A stretch of 64,000 nt of DNA from Chionis minor (Eukaryota; Chordata; Aves; Charadriiformes; Chionididae), in the NCBI GenBank assembly GCA_013398295.1, contig VZSF01000883.1, positions 26,074 to 90,073 of the forward strand. Reading direction: 5' to 3'. The translations under genes were made by a program, and so were the position numbers. Positions within the stretch are counted from its first letter, which is position 1, and each line of letters begins with the position of its first letter. The notes below the pieces were generated by a model, which was not told the DNA's origin, ran no database searches, and saw only the letters and a list, made by a program, of their open reading frames with translations. Below, one piece after another: positions 24,501-35,610 of this stretch.

Positions 24501-27500
24501 GAAGTAAAGCCCAGGGGAAGGGACATCTAGGTCCCTTCTTCCCTCATCTCACATCAGCTCCATTTCAGCATCACTTCCCTGCTTGCTCCAGGGTGCCAGA
24601 GGAGTTTGTGTGCAAAGGGCCCAGGCACAGTATAGGGCACGGTGCAGTGGCTAAGAGGTTTTTCCCTGGCTCTGGACCTAGGTGGATGGAGGAGGGAAAG
24701 TTGCGCTTTCCAGCCACCAGGAACGAGCAGAGAAAAGAGAGCGAAGCAGGCTACTGAAAGCTGCGCTGCCTCAAGTCGTGTCCTCGGCACTTTGGAGGAG
24801 CATAAAACATTTCCTGCAGGATGCCCGAGCCAAAGGAAGGCACTGGGTGCCCCTTGGATCACCCCTTGGTGCCAGCTGCTCAGGGCAGGGAGAGGAGCTT
24901 GCTAAGCAACCCCTGGCCAGAACATGCCGTTCCCTCCCCAGTCCTGCCCTCCCTGCTGGTAGAGCTGGGCTGAAAAGATCTGAGGGCAAAAATAAAGGGT
25001 GTTGCAGAGCCCCGGGGCTCTTGGCCCCAGGGGATCTGAGTGCTTTGTGGCCAGCTTATCACAGAGGTAAAACAAGCTCTTGGAGACTGATGCAGGAATT
25101 TTCTGGCTGTGGTGTACAATTGCCTTGCTGTTACTGATCAGGTTGGTGTGATGAAATAACCCTGGGGAGCGCAGGCAGGCAGAGGATCCCAGGAACCTGC
25201 CCTGAGGAGCTCTTTGGCAGATGGAGAAATGCTTCCAGCTGATCTCTTACCTGCGTGTCTCATGGAGCCCAGGGTTCTGAGAGATTTGGGAGACCAGCCT
25301 TCCTGCCAGCCCTCCCAAAAGCTGGGTGACACAGACAGCCCGAGGCTGCCCAGGAATGCTGGCTGTGTGTCCTCTGCAACCAAATCAAGTGCTTAAACAT
25401 CCACGTGTCGCCTCTGTAGAACCAGATAAGGATAAGCAGCGCAGGCTGCTGGCTGGGGAGAGGGGACCAGGAGAGATATGGGGGAGGGTCCCTGTAGTTG
25501 AATCTAGAAAGGGACCGTGCATGACTCCTTCCCAGTTAGACCTGTCAGCGGCTATTAAACCCACTAGCTGCAGCCTTTGGCTCCTGAACGGCTGATTGCC
25601 AGGAGGAGAGCTGGGGAGGGATCGCTCTGTAATTGTGTTCTTTCTTCTGCTTCTCCCCTGCGTGTCCACCCTTGGCCTCTGTAAGAGATGTTGTCCTGGG
25701 GCAGGGGGGCTCCTCCTCTGCCCTACATCCTTCTGCATCCCTTGTCCTCCCATCGCCCCCTCTCCTGCACGGCCCATTGCTCGTGCTTCCTCTGTGGCAT
25801 TTCCCCGTCGGGCTTTCTTTTTTGATTTTTGTGTGTGCGAAGAGTGAAACTTGAGTGGCTGCTTTGGTTTCGTCTGCCTCTGGAGAGCTGCATGAAGACC
25901 GGCTTGATTATGCCTGGGGCCAGACCACGTTCCGGTGCCCCCGCGTTTCCGCCGGCAGCTGAGCGCTGAAGGGATGCTGTGCCGCAGCTCAGCACTTTGC
26001 CGCTTGGCAGTGGTGATCAGCAAACTCCGGGTCCTTTTTTGGGGTAGGATGGGCCAGAGGGCCTGGGGGGGACTTTGTTCTTGGCAGCTCCTGCTGCGAG
26101 GAAATTGCAATGCCGGTATAATCCCTGCTGGCAAACGTTTTCTGAGGTATCCGAGCTCCAGGTCAACAACGCCCACACCAGAGCTATTGCACAGGAACCT
26201 TTGCCCAGGGCTCTCCTAGAAATACTTTGCAGACTGATGGAGGCAGAGGTCATCGGGGCTGTGGTCGGCGTTTGTCTGCTCCTTCCCCACCTTCCTGCAG
26301 GTAATTCCCTGGCCACAACTGTTGTGCATGTTAAAGGTCAGGTTTAAAGGCCCTGTCTGCTCTCAGGCTGCAAAGGACAAGTGCTGAGCTCCTGGCAGCC
26401 TGGGACAGGCAGCTCTGCTCCTTAAAATAACAACTGTCAAGCAAAACCCAGAACAGGCACTTAAATTATCCTGGAATAGTAGAACTTATGGCCATAAGAG
26501 GCTATCAGTGCTGGAGGAAAAGGAAAAAAAGCTAGATAGACACCCAGTGCTGCTCAGGGTGAAAAATCACTCCGGATGCTGTATTCCTGCAGCCCCAAGT
26601 GCTCTCGCTCCTGTGCACAGTGCCAGGGCAGGAGCGCAGGCTTCTGGGTTTGCTCATCGATTCCCGGCGTGGCTTTGGGCAACGCTCTCAAATTCTTCCG
26701 TGCCTTTGTTTTTTACCACGTGCAACCCAGGATGAACACCTCTCTCTCCAGGGTAATTAATGAACTGCAAAGCTCTTTGATGTCTTCAGAGGAGAAAGTG
26801 CTGGCCAGCAGAGGCTGCGGTCACTGCAGGAGGGAGATGTAAGCCCCATCCAGCCTGGGACACAGCCGGGATGTGAGCCTAGCGGGGCTCTAGGCAGGTT
26901 GTTGAAGGCCACTTGGGTGAGACTTTCTGTGGGTCTGGGACCTTAATCAGCGCTTAAACACGATGCAAACACCCTGGACAGATAAGCAAATGCATGTGAA
27001 GCCCTGTGGGCAAGCTGTCGTCAAAGGAAAACAAGTGCAGAGAGAGAGCAGGGCTGGAGAGGGCTGCTGCAGTCCTTGGCATGGTGCGTGTTCCCTGTGA
27101 TACAGGCTGGCCCTCTCGTGCTAAGTGAGTGCTACTGGCTCGATCCCGTCCTGCAGCCCAGATACGCTTTGGAGCTCTTCAAAGGGATAAAGATGTATTT
27201 TTAACTTCAGCCAGCTGCCTTTTTTTGTGGGGGGCTTTTTTTTTCTTCTTGTAGCTCTAGAAGTGGCAGGTTGTTTTCAAGGCCCTCTGTGTCTCAGCTG
27301 TCTCGGTGGAGGTGCCTAGAGGTCTCAAACTAGATTCCCAAAAATTTCAGCACTGGAAATTGGTAGCCGCTTCTGAAACCGTTGGCGAGACTGTGCAGCT
27401 CCCTACAGATGTTAGCTGATGGCCATTTGAACACACTTTCACCTCAGCCAAGTCCTCGCCCCATTGAAGCCAATGGGAATTTTCCTTGAAAAAGGCCATA

Positions 27501-29269
27501 AAGAAATCATTTTCTTGGCATGGAGAGAGGTGTTTCATCGGCTCCGCATCAGTGTTCAGGAGAACTTCAGCTATCTGCTTTGATTCCTGCCACACTTGTC
27601 CCGCCCTGCACAAAGTGCTCTACCTTTTGATCCAAAATAGCACAGGAGATGTTTTCCACATGCCACAGGAAAGTGGAAGAACTATAAAACTTAATTGTTT
27701 TGGAGTTTGGCACCACTCTGTTCACAGATGTATTTAGTGTGATGTGAAATTGGTCAGCAAAAGGGCGTTTGCTAGGATGACAAATGGATTAGGGTTGTAT
27801 ATCTGAGGCAATTGCATACCTGCCCATCCCATGCTGGTAGGGTTGATGGGTGGCTTAATTGGCTAATGGCTAGTCATAAGCAAGCACGCACAATTTGCTT
27901 CTTTTGGGCAGTGCTAAAAAGTATTATCTGGCTGTAAAAGGCGTTATTTGGCTCATAGCATGCTCTGTGTTTTCCCAAACTTGAAGCTTGATGCCTCCGC
28001 TCTTGTTGCTGCCTGGCCCATTTGCTCTTTGAAATGTGGTCTGTCACACCTGATGTTCAGTCTCCTCCTGTGCATGCGGCTCATCTGTGAAGGAAATGCT
28101 GGTGCTTTGCATGTGTGGCCAACTTCTGTCCTGTCTCCCTTCCCCAGTGATGGAGCCATCCCTGCAAGCCCCAGGTCAGGAGAACTCATCCTAAGAGCAG
28201 CACTGGGTTTGGGAGAGGAAAAAGGTGTGATGGGGCTGCAGCGTCAGCCCCATGTGGATCAGTCCGGCTCAGCAGCAGGGCGAGGGTACGGCTTGCTGTG
28301 GCTGGCTTGGTCTTGGAGAGGAGAGCTTGCAGTCGATAGCAGCTAGACCTTCCTGGCCTTGCTCCAGCCTTGCTCCTGTGATGGTGCCCGGAGAGCCAAG
28401 ACCAATCTCTCCTGCCCCTGGGTGTGTTCATGCACATGGGCTTGCACACTCTGCTCCCATCGGTGGTTTTCTTTGGGCTGATATTTGTTAGGTTTGGAAA
28501 GTGAGAAAAATGAGCGAAAATATTATCAGAAGCAGGTTTTGTGAATGAATCAGCCGACAAGAGGCTTACCAGCTCGCCTTCATTTACTAGCGCAGTGCTT
28601 ATTTGGGCAGATGTCTATATATTTTAGTTGGAGGCAGGAAGGAGTGAGAATCGATGGGGGAAGGCACTGCTTCCAGTTTGCTGCTTTTCTGTCAGTTTGT
28701 ACCATTGGTTTTCTGAATGAAGCAGGGGACTGCAACATGTCTGAGATGCTGCCCTGCTGCTGCACTTGTTCTTCTGCTGTTGACAGCTTGGTGGGACACC
28801 AAGGAGAGGAGCACAAAAGACAGTCAGAAGGCTAAAACCCTCCTAAGCAGCTCAGTGAGGATCAGAGCCTGGCCAGCCTTGCCCGCCTCTTGCATGGTGC
28901 TTTTTCATTTGATCCTGTCTGAAGGGCGGCCTCATGGCCTTCTCTCTTCTCACTATGTGTTTCTAATTAACGGGGAGACTGTGTATAAACAGAAGATTCC
29001 TGCTCAAAATATTCCTTGTCCGGCTTCTAGGATGACAGCCAGACAGCAATCGCCAGGCAGCAGCCCAGACTTTGAGCTTGCCCATCTGGCTATCAAACCT
29101 GGTTCCAGTTCTCATCTGGAACCAGTATTGAGGAAAGTCATGGACTTTGCCAGATTGGTTTTGCCCTGTGTTTGCTTTTCAGTTGCTACCTAAGCAGCTA
29201 AAAACCTGCAGACCAAATGCATTTAATATTTCTGGGAAGAGGGATGATCCCAGTATTGGGAGACCTGAG
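15579..29269. other. Intronic stretch without recognised genes
   Basis: Within IGFBP2 intron 1. Long open frames here, such as 25385-26176 on the - strand, are low-complexity translations of GC-rich sequence. An A-rich run is at 24466-24493. A possible old LINE remnant surrounds CCATTG-AAGC-CAATGG at 27464-27479. Nothing else can be supported. Confidence 0.55.
24466..24493 (+). repeat. A-rich homopolymer tract
   Basis: Twenty-eight bases of A with one G, next to a short T run. A simple repeat. Confidence 0.8.
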
Positions 29270-29525
29270 GCCAAAATGGTGAGGAAGTTCAAAAGTATAT
29301 TGGACAAATCCATTGAGGGATGGGTCTGTCGGTGGCTTTTAAATCCTCTGGGTCAGATGCAGTGTCCAGCCATGAAGGTGCTCTTACTGGTGGTCTGCAG
29401 CACAGATTGGGAATGGTCCTTCTGACACGTGTCCCCAGGTGGCCGCTGATGGTCTCTTGTGGATGGCATGCTGGGCTAGGGTGGCTCTTTGATCCACTGG
29501 TTAACTTGGGCTGTTCTCTAGCCAG
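29270..29525 (+). repeat. Old CR1-like LINE 3' end
   Basis: RKFKSILDKSIEG on the + strand (about 29281-29319) resembles the tail of a CR1 reverse transcriptase frame. About 150 nt further, TGGGCTAGGGTGGCTCTTTG and GGGCTGTTCT match the 3' end signature of older CR1 families. Diverged; borders approximate. Confidence 0.5.
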
Positions 29526-30117
29526 GCAGCTGCACATTGGCCGACTAAGTTCAGACAAAACTCTTCTTGCAGACAACCCCTGTGTGAGCCTGGGGTTGTC
29601 ACACCTCAAAAGAGCTTGGAAAGCTGTGGCAGAAATAAACCACTTGCTGTTATGACTTTTCACTCTCTGTCGTGACTGTAGGGCTACGCTCTGACAAAAC
29701 ATCATGATGCAGCTTCTGAAAAAAAATGTTAAAATCTGTAAATGCTCTGTGTGTTTGGTCTTCCAAGAAGCAGGAGAGGTCTATAAATTAAGCATTGTTA
29801 CACAAGCTAAAGCGTTGCTTACCCTCTGTCATGCGAAGTATGATGTGATTTCTTTTCTTCTATATAAGTGCCAGAGTTCTGGAGTGCTGGAAAGGTGAAA
29901 CTGGGGGTGCCAGAGAGAATGCTGATGTTGGGAGGCTGGATGCTACAGTTCCTCCTTGGCATATGCTAAAAGGCACTTCATGTTTGTCACCACTGTAGGA
30001 CCAGGATGGCCTGGTCTGTCACTGGTGTGGGACCCGTGAAGCTGCTGAAGAGTTCCTATATACAGAGACATCGCTAGCCTGGGTTGTTGCGGTGAGAAGT
30101 GATGTGCGTGCATGGGT

Positions 30118-30235
30118 TGAATCATAATTTGGACTGGCAAAGACCTCTGAAGGTCTTGACCCAAGCCCTTGCTTCAAGCAGGGCCCTCTTCAATGTTAGA
30201 TCCAGCTACAGTTAGAAGTGCCCACTCAGCCAGAT
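30118..30235 (-). repeat. Old CR1-like fragment
   Basis: GAATCATAATTTGGACTGGC, AAGACCTCTGAAGGTCTTGA and CTTCAAGCAGGGC follow the order of a CR1 3' end read on its complementary strand ('gaatcatagaat', 'ggacctctggaggtc', 'ctcaaagcaggg'). The element itself would therefore run in - orientation. Strongly diverged. Confidence 0.55.
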
Positions 30236-31197
30236 CAGACCAGGCACCAAGGAGGGGTCAGCTGTCACCTTCTGGGCTTCTGAAGCAGGCAGGAGGAATT
30301 GGGTTCTGTCCTCATGGCCACCGCAAAGTCCAAAGGGATGGGTGTCTGCAGCATTGCAACCATCATGTCCTACTTTGGCAAGGATTGCTCTCAGAAATGG
30401 CACCCAGTGAACTGGAAGAATGCACAAAGCAGAGAGTGGAAGAGGTGGAAAAGGTCCAGTGTTTATCCCCAGATTTCTGCTTACTGATTTTGAAATGGCT
30501 GAACTAGCTGGGGGTCTTGCTCCTTGCAGCAGTGGCAGAGTTGGGCTCAGGACACATGGGGCTGTTCCACAGTCAGCAGAAGTGCCCAGATGCAGAAGTA
30601 GGTAGAAGATAAATGAATAATGCACTGAATGACAAATGATGTGAAAGACGATATGGCAAGGACGATCACTGAAATGGCAGGATCTCCAAGGGAAATTAGG
30701 GGTGGCCATAAAACAGAGGCAAGGTATTTTTGAAAGCAGGCCTGAGAATTTATTTTAGCACATTAATATTGAGTAAGTATTCCTGGAGATACTCTGGGGG
30801 ATGATAGATGGACTCAAGGTATTGTTACTAATCACTGTGGTTTTAAGTTTTGGATCAGAAGTACACTTGGCATCCCTAACCCAACTGGACTTCTGATGGG
30901 AAAATTACATTCTTCAGGAAGTAATTTAGAAGGTCAAAGAAAAACCAGAAAGAACTTCTCCAGCAGTGATTTCCCCTACTCTCTAAACTGTCTTTTAGTG
31001 TGGTAATAACTCCAGAATGAAAGGATCTATTCTCACCTTCCAGATGAAAGGGCTAATGTAATTTAAAATTTTTGCATGCAAAGATTTTTATGGCTTGGTA
31101 ACCAGCCATGCTTGAAAATGATCCAGAATGGGATGAACACGTGAGGGGGGCATCTGGCTGAGCTTGACCCTTTCCTTGTCTGTCTTGTCTCCTGCAG
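30236..31197. other. Intronic stretch immediately 5' of IGFBP2 exon 2
   Basis: No repeat or gene recognised. The last 50 nt form a normal pyrimidine-rich acceptor region ending CTCCTGCAG. Confidence 0.6.
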
Positions 31198-31421
31198 ATA
31201 ACGGTGATGACCGGTCTGAGAGCATCCTTGCTGAGAACCATGTAGACGGCACCACAGGGATCCTGAGTGGAGCTGGTGGGAGGAAGCCTATGAAGACGGG
31301 CATGAAGGAGCTGGCGGTTATGAGAGAGAAGGTGAACGAGCAGCAGCGGCAGATGGGCAAAGTCGGCAAACCCCATCACAACCATGAGGACTCCAAGAAG
31401 TCGCGGCTGTCGACCGGCAGG
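31198..31421 (+). CDS. IGFBP2: IGFBP2 exon 2 (linker region), internal coding exon
   Basis: This 224-nt exon encodes most of the variable linker between the two folded domains of insulin-like growth factor-binding protein 2, a secreted carrier of IGF-I and IGF-II. It starts after a CTCCTGCAG acceptor with two bases completing an aspartate codon from exon 1, then reads [20 protein letters not shown]. The block [19 protein letters not shown] is near-identical to the mammalian protein as I recall it. Close to the end is SKKSRL, which fits the XBBXBX heparin-binding pattern and aligns with the mammalian PKKLRP motif credited with heparin binding and nuclear import. The donor is AGG|GTGAGA and the exon ends on a complete codon, so intron 2 is phase 0. 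The linker is less conserved than the flanking domains and is the usual protease target in this family. Confidence 0.96.
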
Positions 31422-31538
31422 GTGAGAGGACAGGGGTTTGTGGGGAGCCAACGGAGGCAGCTGTGACCTTGCTGGGGAAATGCTGAATGCAAAAGCCTTA
31501 GTGACATTTGCAACAAATGGTCTTAAAAAAAAAAAAAG

Positions 31539-31571
<33 letters not shown>

Positions 31572-32914
31572 NAAAAGGGGGGAGAGGGGGAGAGAAAAAA
31601 AGGAAAAGCAAATGTTTGTTTTGGCCTAAAGTTGGGCCCGAACACACCATCTGATGAACTTTGATGTGCTGGCAAGGAGGTGTTATTTTCATTGCAGCTT
31701 CATCTCCTGACAGCAGAACTGGAGAAGGGGGGTCCCGCTGGCTCGACACCTACCTCCGCAGGGGTGTGAGCATGCCCTTTGCCTGCAGACCAGCTTTCTC
31801 ACACCCTTTTTCCCTAAGCAAGTGCCAGGGATGGCCCCAGGGGATTTGGGGGGTGGAAGGGTGTCTGCCTGCTGCAGGGCAGCCCCATTCCAGGTTGAGG
31901 GGGGCGCCCAGAGCCCCCGAGGACGTGCTGTGGGGCTGTCACATAGCAGGGAGACCGTGCAGAGTCCTCCCTGTCTCCGTCTTCCCTGTCCCTATTTCTC
32001 TACCCTCTAGTCCTTGGCCGTGGTTTCCCTCTAGTGGGCAGCTTGGCCAAGGCAACTAGATGGGATGGGGATGGAAAGCCAGCGTAGAGGCTGGCTATAG
32101 AGGTCTGTAATACATACCTCTATAAACATAAAGAGTGTTTATATTAGGGGAATGCATGGACAGAAAGGGGCTTTAAAAGAGCCCTCATGCCCTCCAAGAC
32201 ACAGGCAAAGCAGAGGTTCAAAATAAGATGCAGGCACCATCAACTTAGAGAGCTCCCACACTACTGCTGCTCCTTTGGAAAAAAAAACCCAGCAACTGCA
32301 AAAGCAGAGATGTGTGGACTCACTCCGGCTCACATCAGGCTTAATTCATCCAGGCTGCCTTGGCCGGGAGCCCTGGCTTGGGCTGCTGTGGAGCAAGAGG
32401 CTGTCTTTGCTGGGTGCTCTTGTTCCTAGGGCTTCCTCTCCACTCCCATGGGGTCTCACATGCTTTGAGTTGCACTTCTGGGCCAAAACTGCATTGCAGG
32501 TGTGGGATTTGGGCTGTGCTCATGGAAACCCTCCTGGTCTGTCTGGATTAGTCCTGCTTCACATCACTTCTCACCACCAGTGAAGACCTGTGGGACCACC
32601 TCTGATGCACCTCCTCCTCTGTGCCTCCAGGGCCTGTGACCTGGTGTCACGTTGGCTCTTGGCCACATGAGGCACAGGGGAGAGGTGTGCACGTCTCCCC
32701 ACATGCATGTCTGAACATCCAAGATGTGTGGACGTGCCTTTGGGTGCCTGCAGGTGAAGTCAGCAGCAGGGCCCAGTGGCAAACCTATGTCCTAAGGAGG
32801 TGCACGCAGGTGTTCATCCTTACTGGTGTTTCTGTTGTCCAAAGCCTTGATGCCATGAATTGTCCCATTGCCCTGATGGTTTTGTTTGTTTTCTGCTTTC
32901 TTGACTCCTTTCAG
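31422..32914 (+). other. IGFBP2: IGFBP2 intron 2
   Basis: A 1493-nt phase-0 intron with a GTGAGA donor and a CTCCTTTCAG acceptor. It contains a roughly 50-bp A-rich homopolymer tract with an ambiguous base (31525-31576), followed by a GGGGAGAGG-type purine run. No other feature is recognised; the many short open frames look like chance. Confidence 0.9.
31525..31576 (+). repeat. poly(A) homopolymer tract with one N
   Basis: Nearly pure A with a single interrupting G and an unresolved base at 31572, inside IGFBP2 intron 2. True length is probably uncertain because homopolymers collapse or expand in assembly. It may be the tail of an old retroposed element, but no element body is recognisable beside it. 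Confidence 0.85.
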
Positions 32915-33055
32915 ACCCCTTGTCAGCAGGAGCTGGATCAGGTCCTGGAACGCATCTCCACTATGCGGCTGCCAGATGAGCGAGGTCCCCTGGAGCACCT
33001 CTACTCCCTCCACATCCCCAACTGCGACAAGCACGGCTTGTACAATCTCAAACAG
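32915..33055 (+). CDS. IGFBP2: IGFBP2 exon 3 (start of thyroglobulin type-1 domain)
   Basis: A 141-nt, 47-codon exon that opens the C-terminal thyroglobulin type-1 domain of IGFBP2. It begins [20 protein letters not shown] and continues through [20 protein letters not shown] to KQ, essentially identical to the mammalian protein as I recall it. It carries the first two of the six domain cysteines (TPC and PNC). This domain contributes to IGF affinity and to cell-surface and matrix binding. The acceptor is a normal TTTCAG. The donor is CAG|GCAAGT: a GC instead of GT, in an otherwise perfect consensus. Reading frame and length are intact, so the exon appears functional. The exon-intron boundary falls at KQ|CK, the same place as in IGFBP5. 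Confidence 0.97.
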
Positions 33056-33061
33056 GCAAGT
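33056..33061 (+). promoter_or_regulatory. IGFBP2: Non-canonical GC splice donor of IGFBP2 intron 3
   Basis: The base after the last in-frame codon (CAG) starts GCAAGT, so the intron is GC-AG. The nearest GT (33060) would add 4 nt and shift the frame. All other positions match the ideal donor consensus, the usual compensation in GC-AG introns. Confidence 0.88.
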
Positions 33062-33932
33062 GGGGAGACCCAGAGCCCCAGGGCTGGATGTGCTCCCAGC
33101 AATGGCCCTCAGCTCAATGCACATCCCTGCCACGTGCAGCCGAGGGGGACACACAGCAAGCTCCGGGCTGGGCTGGTGTCGCACACGCAATGTGAGGTGT
33201 GGGGTAAACAGCAGATACCACACGTGGCATGGACAGGTTTAGTAATACCCAGATGCCTTTGCAGACAGGGTCTAGCGAGGGGAGATGAAAGACCCGCATC
33301 CACACGTGGCTGTGGGCAGCCCAGAGACGGAGAATCTTTTTAGTTTAGAGCCCCTTCTCCCCTGCAAGAGCTGCTTATCTGTCCAGGTTTATTTTAATGT
33401 GCTTTGAGCCAAGTCTTATCCTGGCTGGCCCCACTACAGGGGAAAAGCAGAGAGGGGCTGAATGCTGGTCAGTCCTTCAGACAAAGCGGAAAGCACTTCT
33501 CCTGGGGTCAGGAAGGTGCACTTTACTGCTTTTCCTCCACAAATTGAGGCTGGTCCCACAGCTCCAGGAGGGATTCCTTCCAGGTGAGGTGGGGGTTGGG
33601 ATGCAGCAGGCTTCTGAAAGTATTTATGGGACCCAAAAGGACTCAAATGACTTAATGTGTGTCTGAATTTTGACTTCTTGGCTTCATTCGTGCAAAACCA
33701 GCAGGTGTCAGCAGCTGAGGCATGGGGAAAAAAATGCCAGGAAAAACCTCTTGGGCAGCAAAACACCAGCTTGTCCAGGGTTGACTGGCAGACATGCGTG
33801 AGTAGTACCAGGATATGAGCACCCCTTACAGCTATGTGTAACTAAGCCCTTGGAGGAGACCCCAGAAAACCTGCTGTTTTCACAGCTAAGCCTTTTTCTC
33901 AGGGTTACTTCTATGCCTTGATCAGGAGCATT

Positions 33933-33964
33933 AAAAAAAAAAAAAAAAAAAACAAACAAAAAAA
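33933..33964 (+). repeat. A-rich tract with AAAC units
   Basis: Twenty consecutive A residues followed by CAAACAAAAAAAAC-type sequence in IGFBP2 intron 3. It is a simple repeat with no recognisable retroelement body attached. Confidence 0.8.
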
Positions 33965-34344
33965 CAGGCATTAAAAAAGTGGGATGCTCTGAGATAATCT
34001 CCCTCCATCCCTTCTCTCTTCCCTGTCCTGACGGGATCCTTATCCTCCACCTCCCCCTGAGGAGCGCCACGGCCCATCACAGCATGGGCACAGGTAGAAG
34101 GGGTGCATGGAGCAGAGCTGGCAAAATCCCTGTAAGGAGATGAGCTGTGTCTGTGGACCGAGCCTGGGCAATGCAGTGATGGCTCCTGTGCTACAACAGA
34201 CAAGACAGTCTAAGACAGTCTCTGCTCCTTGTGCCTGGAAACAAGTCAGCCTGCACTGAACAGATGGGTTGCACACTGGCCGCTGCTGCAGATTGTCCAC
34301 CTGTTTCCTTGGCTGATGCCTGCCCTGTCCCTTGTCCCTTGCAG

Positions 34345-34512
34345 TGCAAGATGTCGGTGAATGGGCAGCGCGGCGAGTGCTGGTGCGTGGACCCCATCCA
34401 TGGGAAGGTGATCCAGGGCGCACCCACCATCCGCGGGGACCCCGAGTGCCACCTCTTCTACACAGCCCATGAGCAGGAGGACCGGGGAGCACATGCCCTG
34501 CGGAGCCAGTAG
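34345..34512 (+). CDS. IGFBP2: IGFBP2 exon 4 (end of thyroglobulin domain, stop codon)
   Basis: The terminal coding exon, 55 codons plus TAG at 34510-34512. It starts [14 protein letters not shown] and contains the CWCV signature of thyroglobulin type-1 domains, followed by [20 protein letters not shown]. The RGD tripeptide, the integrin-binding site typical of IGFBP2, is intact. With exon 3 it completes the six cysteines. The last residues after HLFY ([14 protein letters not shown]) are acidic and basic and differ from mammals as I recall, which is usual for the disordered tail. Exons 2-4 together give about 176 residues, the expected share of a full-length IGFBP2. The protein is secreted; the signal peptide is on exon 1, outside the window. 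Confidence 0.97.
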   Translation, partial: CKMSVNGQRGECWCVDPIHGKVIQGAPTIRGDPECHLFYTAHEQEDRGAHALRSQ

Positions 34513-34656
34513 ACGGACGTGATCCTGCTTGCTGGAGGCAGCTCACCGTGGCCCCAGTGCTGGATTTCACATGGGTTTCGGCATGTCTCTTTAGGCTCTG
34601 GAAGAGACTGGGGTTGGGTCCTGCGTGCTGCCCTCCTTCCCCTGCTGCCCGGCTCC

Positions 34657-34707
34657 TGGGGAGGGGAGGGGAGGGATAACGGGAGGGGAAGGGCAGTGGG
34701 GGGGTTG
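34657..34707 (+). promoter_or_regulatory. IGFBP2: Potential RNA G-quadruplex in IGFBP2 3' UTR
   Basis: At least six runs of three or more G, several separated by a single A, lie on the mRNA-sense strand about 145 nt after the stop codon. This satisfies the usual G3+N1-7 pattern several times over. It is a prediction from pattern only. Confidence 0.55.
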
Positions 34708-35173
34708 CAAGGAGAAGGGACTGCTTTCCTATAGTCTTTCACCCAACATAAGCCAGAGAATCAGTCTTTTTTTGCTCCTCGCCCCGCAGCCCTGCCCTCC
34801 CTGCTGCTTCGCGGCATCTTCCCGCACCCTCCAGCACAGAGCACCGTGTGCTCCCTGACACATCCCAGGGGACAAAACCCCTTGCCAAGGGCAGGAGTGG
34901 GACAAAAAAACAAAGGAAAAAACCCCTATCCTTTCGCCCTCTTTCCCTCCCTTCCCCGAGACCAAAGACTGTAAATACTGTGTCGCCTGCCTCTTGCGTC
35001 CTGCCGGTCCCCTGTGCTCCAGCCTGGCCATCGGTCCTAGCATGGGATGTGGTGTGGGAGGGAGGGAAGGAGGAAAGCCCCCGGCTTCTCAGCTGGAACA
35101 TGCTGGATGCATCCCCCAAGGAGGCATCAGTGAGGGAAAGGGCTAAGGATGAGGCAGCCCCCCCGCCCCCCCC

Positions 35174-35179
35174 AATAAA
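35174..35179 (+). terminator. IGFBP2: Candidate proximal poly(A) signal, IGFBP2
   Basis: AATAAA after a C-rich run, 661 nt past the stop codon. A G/T-rich stretch (TGGGTGCTT) follows within 20 nt, as expected for a cleavage region. Confidence 0.5.
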
Positions 35180-35587
35180 CACCCCTGGGTGCTTCCCTTT
35201 CTGGTGCTGGGGCACAGCCAGCCCCACAGGGACCTGGCTTCAGCCGCTGGTCTGGGAGGACGGGGCCTTTGGGTGACGGTGAAGCTAAACGCTTGGTTTT
35301 CCAGGGGGTTTGAAGGGCTATTGCCCAGTATTTCTTAGGATCAGCTTATGCTGAGGGAGCTAAACTGAATGTGCTGGGGCTGGGTGGAAGGATGCCTGTG
35401 TAGATTTAGGATAACAAGCCAGGGAGTGTCTCTCTCTTTCTTTCTCTCTCTCTCATTCATTCTTTCTTTGTTTCTAGATAGGAAAAAACCCATCTAAGAC
35501 CTGCACTCCCAAGCAGCTGCCTTTGTCCCTCCATTTTTGCTTGGGACTGGAGTGAGCATCTGCTATTCAGCACACACTTTTAATTTT

Positions 35588-35610
35588 TCTTTTTTTTTTT
35601 TTTTTTTTTT
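35588..35610 (+). repeat. poly(T) tract in IGFBP2 3' region
   Basis: About 23 nearly uninterrupted T residues, between the proximal and middle poly(A) signals. If transcribed it is a U-rich element; it may equally be a simple slippage tract. Confidence 0.8.

Larger units (their letters stand above)
1..31197 (+). other. IGFBP2: IGFBP2 intron 1 (3' portion)
   Basis: Exon 2 of IGFBP2 begins at 31198 with a split codon, so everything to its left is intron until exon 1. Exon 1 should encode a signal peptide and a 12-cysteine N-terminal IGF-binding domain with a GCGCC-type core. No + strand open frame in 1-31197 shows that signature, so exon 1 is inferred to lie left of the window. A very long first intron is usual for this gene in vertebrates. 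The intron contains CR1-like relics, homopolymer tracts and one antisense coding-like frame, listed separately. No other gene is recognised in it. Confidence 0.85.
33056..34344 (+). other. IGFBP2: IGFBP2 intron 3 (GC-AG)
   Basis: A 1289-nt phase-0 intron with a GC donor and a CCCTTGCAG acceptor. It holds a poly(A) and AAAC-type tract at 33933-33964. Nothing else is recognised. Confidence 0.9.

Noticed and set aside
25385..26176. 263-residue - strand open frame
   Set aside because: Composition (Arg, Pro, Gln, Ser, Gly) is typical of chance reading of GC-rich sequence; no domain, signal or splice context.
1..31197. Search for IGFBP2 exon 1
   Set aside because: No + strand frame with the N-terminal IGF-binding signature; exon 1 is inferred to be left of the window.
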